Assembly (NCBI RefSeq): GCF_003432385.1
Contig: NZ_CP031841.1
Location: 4,944,501 to 5,008,500, forward strand
Direction: 5' to 3'
From: Breoghania sp. L-A4
Lineage (GTDB): Bacteria; Pseudomonadota; Alphaproteobacteria; Rhizobiales; Stappiaceae
Length of the DNA stretch: 64,000 nucleotides
Part shown: positions 46,672 to 56,244 of the stretch, one piece after another
How positions within the stretch are numbered: the first letter of the stretch is position 1
Layout: each line of letters begins with the position of its first letter
Made by a program: the position numbers and the translations under genes
Notes under the pieces: generated by a model
Told to the model about the DNA's origin: nothing
The model's database searches: none
The model's input: the letters and a program-made list of their open reading frames with translations, nothing else

Positions 46672-48611
46672 TCACGCCACGGCCGTCTCCGGAAGCTTCG
46701 CGCCGGCGGGCAGCATGAAGCCGTCGAAGAAGCGCGCGAGCACATCAAAGGCGTCGATCGGCAGCACGTGGGCGACATACTGGTCCGGCCGGACGATCAG
46801 CAGGCAGCCTTCCGCGCGGTCGATGCCGCGCAACTCGAAAATGTCGCGGTCGTTTTTCAAATCCGGGCAGAGCATCTTTTCATAGTCGATGAGTCCCAGC
46901 CGTCCCTTGCGCGGCAGCAGGAAGGCCGGCATGGCCTCGAGCGCCAGCGCGTGCCGGTCCTGCTGGAAGACCGCGCGCACGTCGATGACACTGTCGATAT
47001 CCGCGTCTTTCGCGGTGTACCGGCGCACGGGCGAGTCCGGCGCCTCATCGAGAAAGCGGCACAGCGCGCGGATCGCCGAGTTTTCGGCCGCCGGGTCCTC
47101 GTCGGGGCTGAAGGCATAGAGATGCCAGCGCGTGTCGGCGCTCACCGTGTGGCCCAGCTCGATGGTCTTGGCGTCGGCCAGCCGGACGACGGGCGCGGAA
47201 TGAAACCGCGTGCCGATCTCAAATCCTTGCGCCAGCGCTTGCCAGCGCGCCTCGCCGGTCAGCACGGAAGGGCGGTAGGTCACCGACACGCCGGCGGTCG
47301 AGCGGCCGTGCTCGATGAAATAGCGCTGGAATTTCGGCGCCGCGCCGTCCGCGCCGTCGCCGGCTTCCGGCGGCTCGCTCATGATCCGCGACCACTCCCG
47401 GTCGAAATCGATCAGATCGCTCGCCACCGCCTGGCGCTCGGCGGAATAGCTGTGCAGGATTTCTGGCGGGCAGCGCCCCTGCAGCACGGAGACCAGCTTC
47501 CAGCCCAGATTGAAGGCGTCGCCCATCGACACGTTCATCCCTGCCCGGCCTTCGGGCTGTGGGTATGGCAGGCGTCGCCGGCGATGAACACATGCGGCAG
47601 GCGGGCATCGATATCGTCCTGCGGCACGTCGTCGAACTTGTCGGTCAGGCGCTGGCCGATCTCGTAGACCGACCACCACACCACCTCCTGCACCGACAGC
47701 GCATAGGGGCGAAAAATCCGCTGGGCGGCGGCGATCAGCCGGTCGATGGTGATGTTGCGGCTCGCCACCCGTTCGTCCGCGCCGAGCTTGTCGAGCTCGA
47801 TGTAGAGGCGCGTGAGATAGCCGCCCTCGCGCGGGATGATGATGATGTTGCCCTCGCCGGCCGACTGGATCAGCGTCTTGCAGCGGATGTCGGGAAAATC
47901 CGTGGTCGCCAGCACGTCCATGACGCCCCAGGCCTGATTGGCCGAATCGCCCACAAGCTCGCGGCCGATGGCCGTGCGCACGGCGCTGCGCGCACCGTCG
48001 CAGCCGACCACATAGCGCGCACGCACGGTGAGCCGCTCGCCCGCGCGGCCCGGATCCACCCGCTCGAGCGTCGCGGTCACCGGATGCGCGCCGCCCGCCG
48101 GATCCACGCTCAGTTCAACGAGTTGCAGCGAATAGTCGGGCTCCAGCCGCGTGGGCGAGCGCCGCATGACGTCGAGATACATGTCGTGCACGCGCGCCTG
48201 GTTGAGGATCGTGTGTGGCATCTCTGACAACCCGTCCTCCACGTCCTGGATGCGACCGTTGCGGATGATATGGTCGGGCTGTTCCGGATCCGGCTTCCAG
48301 AAGGTCGTCTCGTTGACCCAGTAGCCCTGCTTCATCACCGTGTCGGCGAAGCCGAAGGCGTTGAACATTTCCATCGACCGGCAGGAGATTCCGTCGGCCT
48401 GGCCCTTTTCCATCGGCCCCGCGCGGCGCTCGACGATCCGCGTGGTGATGTCGGGGAAGGCGGAAAGCTGGGCTGCCAGCGTCAGTCCCGCGGGGCCCGA
48501 GCCGACGATCAGCACATCCACCGCATCGGGGAGGTCCGCGCCGTCACGGCCGGGCGCTGCGTCGGAGACTTCCGGATCGCCGGGGCGGAACCCGTTCAGG
48601 TGATACTGCAT
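46672..48611 (-). CDS. FAD-dependent aromatic hydroxylase, MobA/phenol 2-monooxygenase-like (one frameshift)
   Basis: A flavin monooxygenase of ~646 residues once one base is restored at 47539-47541. Before the break the FAD motif LIVGSGPAGLTLAA, the VGCDGARSAVR segment and FIAGDACHTHSPKAGQG are seen; after it, in the other frame, MNVSMGDAFNLGWKLV and a C-terminal thioredoxin-like dimer domain follow. This is the group of MobA (3-hydroxybenzoate 4-hydroxylase) and phenol 2-monooxygenase. The start has a GGGAGG site at 48611. The substrate is inferred as a hydroxylated aromatic acid or phenol. A MarR regulator is divergent. Confidence 0.83.
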
Positions 48612-48638
48612 GGTCGACCTCCCATGGGACAAAATTAA

Positions 48639-48693
48639 TAAGTTGACTTACTTTATGCGGCGTGGCGTCGAGGGCGTCAATAAAAAAGTATGT
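48639..48693 (-). promoter_or_regulatory. Promoter and operator of the monooxygenase gene, shared with the TRAP operon
   Basis: Read leftward: a TTGACG -35 (complement of 48675-48680), a CATAAA hexamer 17 bases on, and the inverted repeat TAAGTtgACTTA at 48639-48650 directly downstream. The motifs TAAGTTGAC, GTCAAT (+37) and AAAAGTATGT (+45) on the plus strand occur with identical spacing at 52277-52331, upstream of the TRAP operon. The inverted repeat suits binding by the dimeric MarR regulator encoded next to it. Confidence 0.7.
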
Positions 48694-48764
48694 GTCCTTA
48701 CTGAATCTGAGTATGTTTGGGACATCCGCCGGCGAGTTCGGCTTCGGACCAATCACGAGGTTTC

Positions 48765-49199
48765 ATGAGCGCGAGCTCCAGAATGCCGGGACATCTGATC
48801 CGGCGATTGCATCAGGTCTCCACGCATGTGTTCGTGCAGCGGGTGCGCGAGGCCGGGTTCGACCTGACGCCGGTGCAATTCGCCGCGCTGGACGCGCTGC
48901 GCCACAGCCCCGGCATCGACCAGGCGGGCCTGGCGCAGGCCATCGGCAAGGACCGCGCGACGGTGGGCGCCGTGGCCGACCGGCTGGAGCAGAAGGGGCT
49001 TGTGAGCCGCACCGTCAGCCAACGCGACAAGCGCGCGCGCGAACTGGTCATCACGAACGAAGGCGCGGCGATCGTCGCGACGCTTCTTCCCATTGTGGAA
49101 AAGCTTCAAAAGGAGATCCTGCCCGGCCTCGATGAGGCCGAATACCAGCAGTTCATCGCCCTGGCCGCGAAGGCCGCCAACGTCACAATCGAGGATTGA
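48765..49199 (+). CDS. MarR family transcriptional regulator
   Basis: A 144-residue winged-helix regulator. The DNA-binding helices run through LTPVQFAALDALRHSPGID, then DRATVGAVADRLEQKGLVSR and the wing QRDKRARELVIT. It is divergent from the flavin monooxygenase, the same arrangement as the MarR-type MobR next to MobA in Comamonas. It probably represses both the hydroxylase and the TRAP transporter and releases DNA on binding an aromatic ligand. GAGG lies 4 bases before the ATG at 48765. Confidence 0.9.
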   Translation: MSASSRMPGHLIRRLHQVSTHVFVQRVREAGFDLTPVQFAALDALRHSPGIDQAGLAQAIGKDRATVGAVADRLEQKGLVSRTVSQRDKRARELVITNEGAAIVATLLPIVEKLQKEILPGLDEAEYQQFIALAAKAANVTIED

Positions 49200-49205
49200 G
49201 CACGC

Positions 49206-50510
49206 CTAGCGGAACATCGCCTGCGGGATCACCAGCGCAATCTGCGGAAACAGCACGATCAGCAGCAGGCATACCGCCATCGCGCACCAGAACGGCAGCA
49301 CGCCGCGAAAGATCGTCGCCATGGGCACATCCCGGGCGACGCTCTTGACCACGAAGACGTTCAGCCCCACCGGCGGCGTGATCATACCCATCTCGATCAC
49401 AATCACCGCGATCACGCCGAACCAGATCGGATCGAATCCGACCGCAATGATAATCGGAAAGAAGATCGGGATCGTCACGACCAGCATTGCCAGCCCGTCC
49501 ATGAACATCCCCAGCACCAGATAGGCGAGCACGACCAGCAGCAGCACACCGTAGGGCCCGAGCCCGGCGGACATCATTGCCTCGCCGAGGGTTGCCGGCA
49601 GTTGGGTCAGCGCGAGGAAGGGATTGAGTACGCTGGCGCCGATGATGATGAGATAGAGCATCGCGGTCGTGCGCACGGTGTCGGCGACGGCCTTGCCGGC
49701 GAGCGCCCGGTCGAGCTTTCCCGCCGCCACCGCCATGATGATCACCAGCCCCGCGCCCACGCCCGCGGCCTCCACCGGCGTGAACACGCCGAGATAGATG
49801 CCGCCGATCGAGACGATGATCACGGTGATCAGCGGCAGAGCGCGCGCGAGCGCCAGAAAGCGCTCAGGCAGCGGCACGCCGGGTCCACGCGGTCCGGCGG
49901 CGGGGTCGACGAGGGTCACGAGCGTGATGGCGGCCATGAAGCACGCGGTCAGCAAAAGCCCCGGCAGAATGCCCGCCATGAACAGTTGGCCGATGCTTTC
50001 CTCCGTCAGGATCGCGTAGATCACGAAGCCGGTCGACGGCGGGATCAGAAAGCCCAGGGTGCCACCCGCCGCGACCGCGCCGGTGGCCAGGGCGTCCGAA
50101 TAGCCGAACCGCTTCATTTCCGGCAGCGCCACCCGCCCGATGGTCACCGCGGTGGCGACCGAGGAGCCGCTGACGGCGGCAAACGCCGCGCAGCCGACGA
50201 TCGACGCCGAGGCGAGGCCGCCGCGCAGCCATCCGACCCAGGCAAAGGCGGCCTCGTAGAGGCGACGGCTGAAGCCCGCGGCCGAGGCGATGTTGCCCAT
50301 CAGGATGAACAGCGGGACCACGGTCAGCGAGTAATTCGCGGTCGCGGAAAACGTCTCGGTGACCAGCAGCGCGTTGGCGGAGCGACTGCCGTTCAGAATC
50401 AGAGTGCCGAAGTAGCCGGCCGCCAGCATGGCCATGCCCACCGGCATGCGCAGGATCATCAGGACGAACATCGCCCCCAGACCGCCGAGCCCGATCGCGA
50501 AATCACTCAT
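49206..50510 (-). CDS. dctM: TRAP transporter large permease (DctM)
   Basis: A 434-residue DctM-type permease with ~12-13 helices, the sodium-coupled transport core of a TRAP system. GCAAFAAVSGSSVATAVTIGRVALPEMKRFGY (spread over the first half) and MITPPVGLNVFVVKS (~380) are the typical scaffold motifs. It overlaps the small permease gene by eight bases and forms the operon dctP-dctQ-dctM in the leftward direction. Confidence 0.94.
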   Translation of the reverse strand: MSDFAIGLGGLGAMFVLMILRMPVGMAMLAAGYFGTLILNGSRSANALLVTETFSATANYSLTVVPLFILMGNIASAAGFSRRLYEAAFAWVGWLRGGLASASIVGCAAFAAVSGSSVATAVTIGRVALPEMKRFGYSDALATGAVAAGGTLGFLIPPSTGFVIYAILTEESIGQLFMAGILPGLLLTACFMAAITLVTLVDPAAGPRGPGVPLPERFLALARALPLITVIIVSIGGIYLGVFTPVEAAGVGAGLVIIMAVAAGKLDRALAGKAVADTVRTTAMLYLIIIGASVLNPFLALTQLPATLGEAMMSAGLGPYGVLLLVVLAYLVLGMFMDGLAMLVVTIPIFFPIIIAVGFDPIWFGVIAVIVIEMGMITPPVGLNVFVVKSVARDVPMATIFRGVLPFWCAMAVCLLLIVLFPQIALVIPQAMFR

Positions 50511-51027
50511 TCCGGCTCACTCCGGCACGTAGGACATCGGCGAGCTGCAGCGCGAGGACAAGCGCGTAAAGCGCCGCGCCGAGCGCCAGAAGCCCGTAGA
50601 ACGGCCACAGCGGAATGGCGAGCATATTTGTGGCGTCGCCGAATTCGGCGGCGTCGCGCAGCTTGGCCCAGGTGCGCCAGGCAAGCAGCGACAGCAGGTA
50701 GATCGAGATCCCGCGCGCCAGGATGTCGCCCAGGAATCGTCCGGTCGCGCCGATGGCGTTGTCGAACACATCGACGCGCACATGGTCTTCGCGCTGCGCC
50801 GCCGACGGCATCGCCAGCATCACAAGCGCGACGGAAACCAGTTCGATGATCTCGTTGCCACCGAGAATGGGGGCGGAAAAGACATAGCGCATGATGACCC
50901 CGGCGAAGGTCGCGATCAGCAGGATCGCCAGCGCGATCGAGGAAAGCAGGGTCAGGGCGCGCACGGCCCATTCGACGGGTGTCGAATGGGCCAGACCGCG
51001 CGAGGGTCGCGCGGTCTCGTCAGTCAT
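50503..51027 (-). CDS. dctQ: TRAP transporter small permease (DctQ)
   Basis: A 174-residue four-helix membrane protein with the DctQ pattern: a first helix SIALAILLIATFAGVIMRYVFSAP, then GGNEIIELVSVALVMLAMPSAAQREDHVRVD, each split across helix 1 and 2. It pairs with DctM and docks the periplasmic receptor. It overlaps dctP and dctM by eight bases each, so all three are tightly coupled. Confidence 0.92.
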   Translation of the reverse strand: MTDETARPSRGLAHSTPVEWAVRALTLLSSIALAILLIATFAGVIMRYVFSAPILGGNEIIELVSVALVMLAMPSAAQREDHVRVDVFDNAIGATGRFLGDILARGISIYLLSLLAWRTWAKLRDAAEFGDATNMLAIPLWPFYGLLALGAALYALVLALQLADVLRAGVSRNE

Positions 51028-52009
51028 CTTTCAGAGCGCTGACGTAGGCCGAGGCCTCGAGCCCGTTCGCATCGGCCTCGGCGATCACGGTTTCCACCAC
51101 CGAAGCGGAGGCCGCGTTGAATTTCTCGGCTTCCTCAGGCGCCAGCGTGATCAGCTCCTTGCCGTCGGTTGCCACGAAATCGGCGATCGCCTTATCAGCG
51201 ATGCGCAACCACGCCGCGTTGCCGTCGAGCGCCGCCTGGCGGCCCGCATCGAGAACGACCTTCTGCTGCGCCTCGATCAGGTCCTTGAAACCGTCGCGAT
51301 TCATGATCAGGAAGAAGCTGGAGATCGTGGTGTCCATGCCCTGGGTGATGTATTTCGTGACTTCCTTCAGCCGGAACGCGCCAAGGGTGGTGGCGTCGAT
51401 CATGGCGCCGTCGATCACCCCGGTCTGCATGGCGTTGTAGATCGCCGGGGCGGGCATCGACACGGGCGCGGCACCCCAGGCTTCGATTACCAGCCCTGCG
51501 TTGCGCGAGGGAACCCGGATCTTGAGCCCCTTGAGATCGTCGAGGCTGCGCACCGGCTTGTCCGCCATGAACAGCAGATTGGGGGCGTTGTTCCAAAGTC
51601 CCAACAGCACCACGCGGCGGTATTCGCCCGAGAGCTTGTCGAGATTGGCCAGCACCCTGGCGGTGCCGGTCTCGGCATCGATGACGCCGGGAAGTTCGCT
51701 CAGAAGAGTTTTCGGGAAGGTTGACGCCGTGTAGCCGGGCAGGCTGAAGACGATGTCGGCGACGCCGTCGACCGCGCGGTTGTATTGCTCCGCCGGTCCA
51801 GGACCGAGCTCGCCGCCCATGAAGAGGCTTACGGTGACCGCGCCGTTGGTCGCCTCGGAAATGGTCTTGGCGAAGGGCTTGTACGTCGTATCGACAACGA
51901 AATGGGTGGGCGGCTGGAAATCGGCCAGCTTCAACTCGGTCGCCTGCGCCATCGGCGCGACCAGCATCAGTGTGGCGGTCAGCCCGCCAGTCAGAGTCTT
52001 CACAATCAT
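51020..52009 (-). CDS. dctP: TRAP transporter substrate-binding protein (DctP)
   Basis: A ~329-residue periplasmic receptor with a signal peptide ending near AQA-TE. The family ARG/FAD-like motif region is seen in SLDDLKGLKIRVPSRNAG (~150), with the conserved arginine in KIRVPS, and INAMQTGVIDGA-like IYNAMQTGVIDGAMID (~170). It likely binds a carboxylate; co-regulation with a hydroxylase suggests an aromatic acid. GGGAGGAG lies 8 bases before the ATG at 52009, so I prefer it to the ATG at 52015. Confidence 0.92.
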   Translation of the reverse strand: MIVKTLTGGLTATLMLVAPMAQATELKLADFQPPTHFVVDTTYKPFAKTISEATNGAVTVSLFMGGELGPGPAEQYNRAVDGVADIVFSLPGYTASTFPKTLLSELPGVIDAETGTARVLANLDKLSGEYRRVVLLGLWNNAPNLLFMADKPVRSLDDLKGLKIRVPSRNAGLVIEAWGAAPVSMPAPAIYNAMQTGVIDGAMIDATTLGAFRLKEVTKYITQGMDTTISSFFLIMNRDGFKDLIEAQQKVVLDAGRQAALDGNAAWLRIADKAIADFVATDGKELITLAPEEAEKFNAASASVVETVIAEADANGLEASAYVSALKDD

Positions 52010-52015
52010 CCTCAT

Positions 52016-52477
52016 CTCCTCCCGTATCCTTTGTTCACCGGGTCCCGCGCGAGGGCCCCGCTCCTTCGTGCGCGCTCCACAATGTGCAATGGACGCAGCC
52101 TTCCGATCGGCGGTCTGTGAAAAAGGCCGCTAACCGGTGCGCCGCCTCCAGCCCTGCGAAAAGGGATCCCGCGACAGCGGCCGTCCGACGCACATCGCAT
52201 CTCGATCGTCTCGCATCCGCCCGTTTCCCCGGAGGCCATGTCGGGAACGCGCTGCCCGCTCATGCGACAAATTTGATAAGTTGACATATCATAAGCATGG
52301 AATTCGGCCGGCGGTCAATTCAAAAGTATGTACAGATATCAATTTGCGTGACGCGGCACAGGCCCGGCGTCACGGGCGTATCCGGCCACACGGAGACTGT
52401 CGACGCGGCGGATTGCCGGCGGTCGTGCCCTGCCCTTCGGGCGGGATGGGTTTCCCGATTGCCGTTAAGGAGGTCTT
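52016..52477. other. Leader and intergenic region between dctP and the CAP gene
   Basis: About 460 bases. Beyond the promoter/operator at 52275-52331 I see no gene. The 52020-52270 part would be the transcribed leader of the TRAP operon; no riboswitch pattern was recognised. Confidence 0.5.
52275..52331 (-). promoter_or_regulatory. TRAP operon promoter and operator, copy of the monooxygenase element
   Basis: Read leftward: TTGACC (complement of 52313-52318), then a CTTATG/TATGAT hexamer 17-19 bases on, and the imperfect inverted repeat GATAAGTtgACATATC at 52275-52290. Its three motifs share both sequence and spacing (0, +37, +45) with 48639-48693. It lies ~265 bases before dctP, which implies a long leader. 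Confidence 0.7.
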
Positions 52478-53044
52478 CTAAGGCTTCACCGCCGGAACCG
52501 GCTCAGCTGCTGTCTGCTCGCCCTCCGTCGCCGGGCCGGCGAGCACCAGCGACCAGAAGACCTTATATTTGTTGCCCGGCGCGTAAGCCGTCGCGATGCC
52601 CATGCGGGTGACGTCGGCATGGCGCATGTTGGCATCGTGGCGCGGAGATCCACGCCAGCCGGAAAAGGCGTCGGCCAGCGTGTGATAGCCGGCCGAGACA
52701 TTCTCGACAGCGGGACCGGCGGGATATCCGGCGCGGTCGAGCCGCGCGCGCACCAGGTTTCCACGCTCCAGCGACACATCTACCTGGCCCTTTTCCGCCA
52801 TGGCGCGGGCCTGGCTGTGCGCGACCCGCTGCAAGGCCGCGTCGGCCTGCAGCAGCGGCAACCCCTTGTTGCGGCGGTACCCGTTGATCATGGCGACGGC
52901 CGCCTCCGTGTCGATTTCCGCATCGCGCTCGGCGAGATCGACATAGAACGACGGACCTCCCGCATCGCGCGGGCCGCAGGCGGCCAGGGCAAGAGGCAGG
53001 CCGAGAAACAGCGCGGTTGCGGCGCGGCGAGCGATGATTGTCAT
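52478..53044 (-). CDS. CAP (SCP/PR1-like) domain lipoprotein
   Basis: A 188-residue predicted lipoprotein. The lipobox-like LALAA-C places the lipidated cysteine near residue 23. The CAP domain follows, with NGYRRNKGLPLLQADAALQRVAHSQA near residue 60 and the CAP-type HDANMRHADVTRMGIATAY near residue 130. Bacterial CAP proteins are of largely unknown function. The ATG at 53044 has GAGGAAC upstream; a GTG at 53059 would add five residues. It lies 11 bases after the MscS-like gene stop and is probably in its operon. Confidence 0.86.
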   Translation of the reverse strand: MTIIARRAATALFLGLPLALAACGPRDAGGPSFYVDLAERDAEIDTEAAVAMINGYRRNKGLPLLQADAALQRVAHSQARAMAEKGQVDVSLERGNLVRARLDRAGYPAGPAVENVSAGYHTLADAFSGWRGSPRHDANMRHADVTRMGIATAYAPGNKYKVFWSLVLAGPATEGEQTAAEPVPAVKP

Positions 53045-53055
53045 GGGATTGTTCC

Positions 53056-55911
53056 TCACCGGCCGTCTCCGTCGCCCGCGTCCTGCGAACCTTCATCACC
53101 GGAAACGTCGTCCTTCGTCGCCGCACCGGGCGGCGTCGCCGCGACTGGCTTGCGGGCGGCCGCAGTCTCCGCAGGCGCCGGTCGCGCGGCCCGTCCGCCG
53201 CGGCCCATCACGGCCTCCAGCCGATCCATGTCGCGCAAATGAATATCCTGCTGCGGGAAGGGAATCTCGATGCCCGCCTCGCGGAAACGTCGGATGATGT
53301 CGAACCGTATCTCGGACTTGACGATCAGCGACTGGTCGATATTGGCGAGATAGGCGCGCAGTTCGAAATCCAGCGAGCTCGCGCCGAACTCCATGAAGAA
53401 CACCTGCGGCGCCGGATAGGCGAGCAGCTGTTTGGTGTCGCTGGCGACCTCCATGAGAATGTCGCGCACCTGTTCAGGATCCGAGGCGTAGCTCACGCCG
53501 ATGGGAATGATGATGCGGCCGGTCGTGTCGTGGTGCATCCAGTTCTTGACCACACCGGATATCAGGTCGGAGTTCGGCACGATCACGGTCTGGCGGTCGA
53601 AGGTCTCGATTTCCGTCGCCCGCACGTTGATGCGCCGGACGAACCCTTGTTCGGCGCCCACCACGATCCAGTCGCCCACCTTGATCGGACGCTCGGCGAG
53701 CAGGATCAGGCCGGAGACGAAGTTGTTGACGATCGACTGCAGGCCGAAGCCGATACCGACGGAAAGCGCGCCCGCGACGATGGCGACATTCTGCAGGTCC
53801 AGGCCCATGAAGGTGAAGGCCGCCATGGCGGCGATGATCACGCCGATGTAGCCGAAGGTGGTGCGGATGGAGGTTTTCAGACCCACGTCCAGCCGCGTGT
53901 GCGGCAGATAGCGGTTTTCCAGCCAGCGCTGCATAGCGCGCGTCGCGGTCAGCCCGACCACGAAGATCGCCAGCCCGATGACGATGTCCGACAGCGCGAA
54001 GGTGAAGGAGCCGACCTGGAAGCCGAACATCGCCTGGCGCAACAGGCTGGTGATATCGGTCGTGTTCACGCCCCAGGGCGCCAGCACGGAAACCACGGCG
54101 CCGACGATCAGCAGGATGCGCACGACGCCCGACAGCAGCACGCCGATCTGTTCGACCGCGTTGCCGCTAATCGCAAGACTCTCGGTCAGTCCGCGACCCA
54201 CCGGCGCGTCGGCACGGAAGGCCGCCGCCGCCACGTCGTCGGTGAAGATCAGCAGCAGATGCAAAAGCCCCAGCACCGAGGCGCTCCAAACGATCTGCTC
54301 GGTGATGAACCAGGAGAACTGGATGTAGCCGAACACGGGCGCGGCCAGAGACACAAGGGCGGCGAGCCAGTACACCGGCATCAGCCAGCGCCACAGGAAA
54401 TTCAGCCCCGATGCGCCCGCGGCATCCTCCTCCTCGCGCGCCGGTTCCGCCGCGACGATCCTGAGCGCCGCCATGCTCAGCAGCGCCACGGCGATGGAGA
54501 TGACGGCCGCGATGGCATCCGAGGATTCAACCGGGACGCGCAGCACCTCGTCGATGCCGTCGGCAAAAAGTCCCAGGCCAAAGACCACGCCGCCAAGAAA
54601 CACCAGTTTCATCAGCCCGTCGGCGCGCGCATCCGAAAGCGGAATCAGCCGCCAGCCCGGCTTCTTGGGCGCGATCACCGCCCAGCCCAGCCCCTGGGCG
54701 AAGGCGAACATCAATAGCCCGCGGAAAATCGCCCGCAACGCCATGCCGATGCGCTCGGGCATCAGCTCGAAAACATCGAGCCCGCGGTAGAGCACGACCA
54801 TGGTGATAACGGGTACGACAACGGCGAGAAAGGTGATGGCGACCGCGGCGCCCGAGCGCGCAACGGGCGTCGGGTCGGCGACGTCTCCATCGCGCGCCGC
54901 GCGTTCCAGCAGCACATGGCGAACCGGCCACACCAGAATCACGGAGGCGATCAGCGCGCCGAAGACGAAGAGCACAGCCCAGCCGCCGGCCCTGGAATAG
55001 ATCAGGCTGAACCAGTCCTGCACCAGCAGCCGCAGGGCTGTCACTGTGGCCGGCGTGTCGGTGGCCACCCGCAGCCACAGGCCGGGATCGAGAATGCTCG
55101 AGGACGGCGTCAGCAGCCGGCGCGTGAGCTGACCACGTCGCACATCGGAGATCCGCGTGATCATCTCTTCCGCGCGCAGTTGCACCACCTGCACCTGCTT
55201 CAGCGCTCCAGTGAGCGTGGCCAGCAGCGCGCGCTGCTCGGCGAGTTGCGCGCGCACCTCCTCGGTTTCGGCTTCCGCGCCGGCTTCCGCCGGCGCCAGT
55301 TCGGCAACCTTGCGCTCCACCGCCTTGACCCGCGGCTGCAGGCTGCGAGCCGTGTCCTCGGCGGCGGCTTTCACCGCTTCGGCGCGACTGCGCAGGTCGT
55401 CGAGGATCGGACGGCCGATGCCGGGCCGTTTCAGCGCCGCGTCGATCTGCTCAAAGGTGACCGTCCAGGCGTCCAGCTTCGCGTGAACCTGAGCCGCGCG
55501 CTCCTGGTCGCCGAGCGTGTCGGAGCCGCCGGGCAGGCGCACCGCGTCGCGCAGGGTCGGCAGCGGACCCGCGACCGGCGGCGCATCGGTGGCTGTGACG
55601 GGGGATGCTGCGTCGTTCGACCCGGTACCCGGCGCCGCATCAGAGGACGCATCCGATGTCGGGCCGGCCGGATTTGCCGCCTTGGGCGCGTCCTGCGGCG
55701 GCAGGGCCTGGTTCAGGATGCGGCCCACCACGCCGGGCACAGGCTGCGTTTCGGTTGCCTGCTCGCTTGCGGGCTGGGCCAGGGCATTCAGAGCGCCCGC
55801 CCAGTCGCGGCCGGTCCCCGCAGTGATTCCGGCCAGCACCGCGATTCCGACCACGGCCGCGGCCAACGGTCCGGTCACGGCGCGGCGAAAATTTCGAATT
55901 CGGCGCTTCAC
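53056..55911 (-). CDS. MscS-family mechanosensitive channel with DUF3772 domain
   Basis: A 951-residue large mechanosensitive channel. The N-terminal ~40 residues form a signal peptide or first helix, and ~150-330 a periplasmic DUF3772 and coiled-coil-rich region. Many helices follow, and the conserved MscS pore/beta domain lies at ~720-850 (SIGIGFGLQSIVNNFVSGL, then ERPIKVGDWIVVG). The C-terminal ~60 residues are Pro/Ala-rich. The GTG at 55911, with AGAGAGCC upstream, starts at KRRIRNFRRAV; the frame upstream to 56169 is not conserved. It would release solutes on hypo-osmotic shock. Confidence 0.87.
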   Translation of the reverse strand: MKRRIRNFRRAVTGPLAAAVVGIAVLAGITAGTGRDWAGALNALAQPASEQATETQPVPGVVGRILNQALPPQDAPKAANPAGPTSDASSDAAPGTGSNDAASPVTATDAPPVAGPLPTLRDAVRLPGGSDTLGDQERAAQVHAKLDAWTVTFEQIDAALKRPGIGRPILDDLRSRAEAVKAAAEDTARSLQPRVKAVERKVAELAPAEAGAEAETEEVRAQLAEQRALLATLTGALKQVQVVQLRAEEMITRISDVRRGQLTRRLLTPSSSILDPGLWLRVATDTPATVTALRLLVQDWFSLIYSRAGGWAVLFVFGALIASVILVWPVRHVLLERAARDGDVADPTPVARSGAAVAITFLAVVVPVITMVVLYRGLDVFELMPERIGMALRAIFRGLLMFAFAQGLGWAVIAPKKPGWRLIPLSDARADGLMKLVFLGGVVFGLGLFADGIDEVLRVPVESSDAIAAVISIAVALLSMAALRIVAAEPAREEEDAAGASGLNFLWRWLMPVYWLAALVSLAAPVFGYIQFSWFITEQIVWSASVLGLLHLLLIFTDDVAAAAFRADAPVGRGLTESLAISGNAVEQIGVLLSGVVRILLIVGAVVSVLAPWGVNTTDITSLLRQAMFGFQVGSFTFALSDIVIGLAIFVVGLTATRAMQRWLENRYLPHTRLDVGLKTSIRTTFGYIGVIIAAMAAFTFMGLDLQNVAIVAGALSVGIGFGLQSIVNNFVSGLILLAERPIKVGDWIVVGAEQGFVRRINVRATEIETFDRQTVIVPNSDLISGVVKNWMHHDTTGRIIIPIGVSYASDPEQVRDILMEVASDTKQLLAYPAPQVFFMEFGASSLDFELRAYLANIDQSLIVKSEIRFDIIRRFREAGIEIPFPQQDIHLRDMDRLEAVMGRGGRAARPAPAETAAARKPVAATPPGAATKDDVSGDEGSQDAGDGDGR

Positions 55912-56244
55912 GATCGCAGGCTCTCTTGAACGGTCCGCACGCGATTGCGTCCGGGGACACGGGATCCGGCGCGCCTCCGGCGGGCAAACGTCCGGGGCGC
56001 GTCGGACAAGATCCCGATGGGCGCGGGCCCTTGCCTGAATAGCGCAGAAACTGACATAGCGTAAACCTGAAGCGTCGGTCGCCCCGCGCGGGGTTGGATC
56101 CGGGCGCGAATCCGGCCCCGATGTGCCAACACATTGTGGCGCCGACGCGGCGGGCCGGAGCGACACCATCTCGCGCCGTTGCCGGCGCGGGGTGGGCCTA
56201 CGGTTCGTTCTGGCGGCACGCTCCGCAAAGGCGCGGCGCCGGCG
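55912..56244. other. Intergenic region between MscS-like gene and proV
   Basis: About 330 GC-rich bases between two leftward genes. No supportable gene, hairpin or recognised regulatory site was found. It should hold the MscS-like gene's promoter. Confidence 0.45.

Noticed and set aside
53038-54717. A 559-codon frame antisense to the MscS-like gene
   Set aside because: His/Asp/Gln/Arg-rich shadow of the channel's third-position GC pattern.
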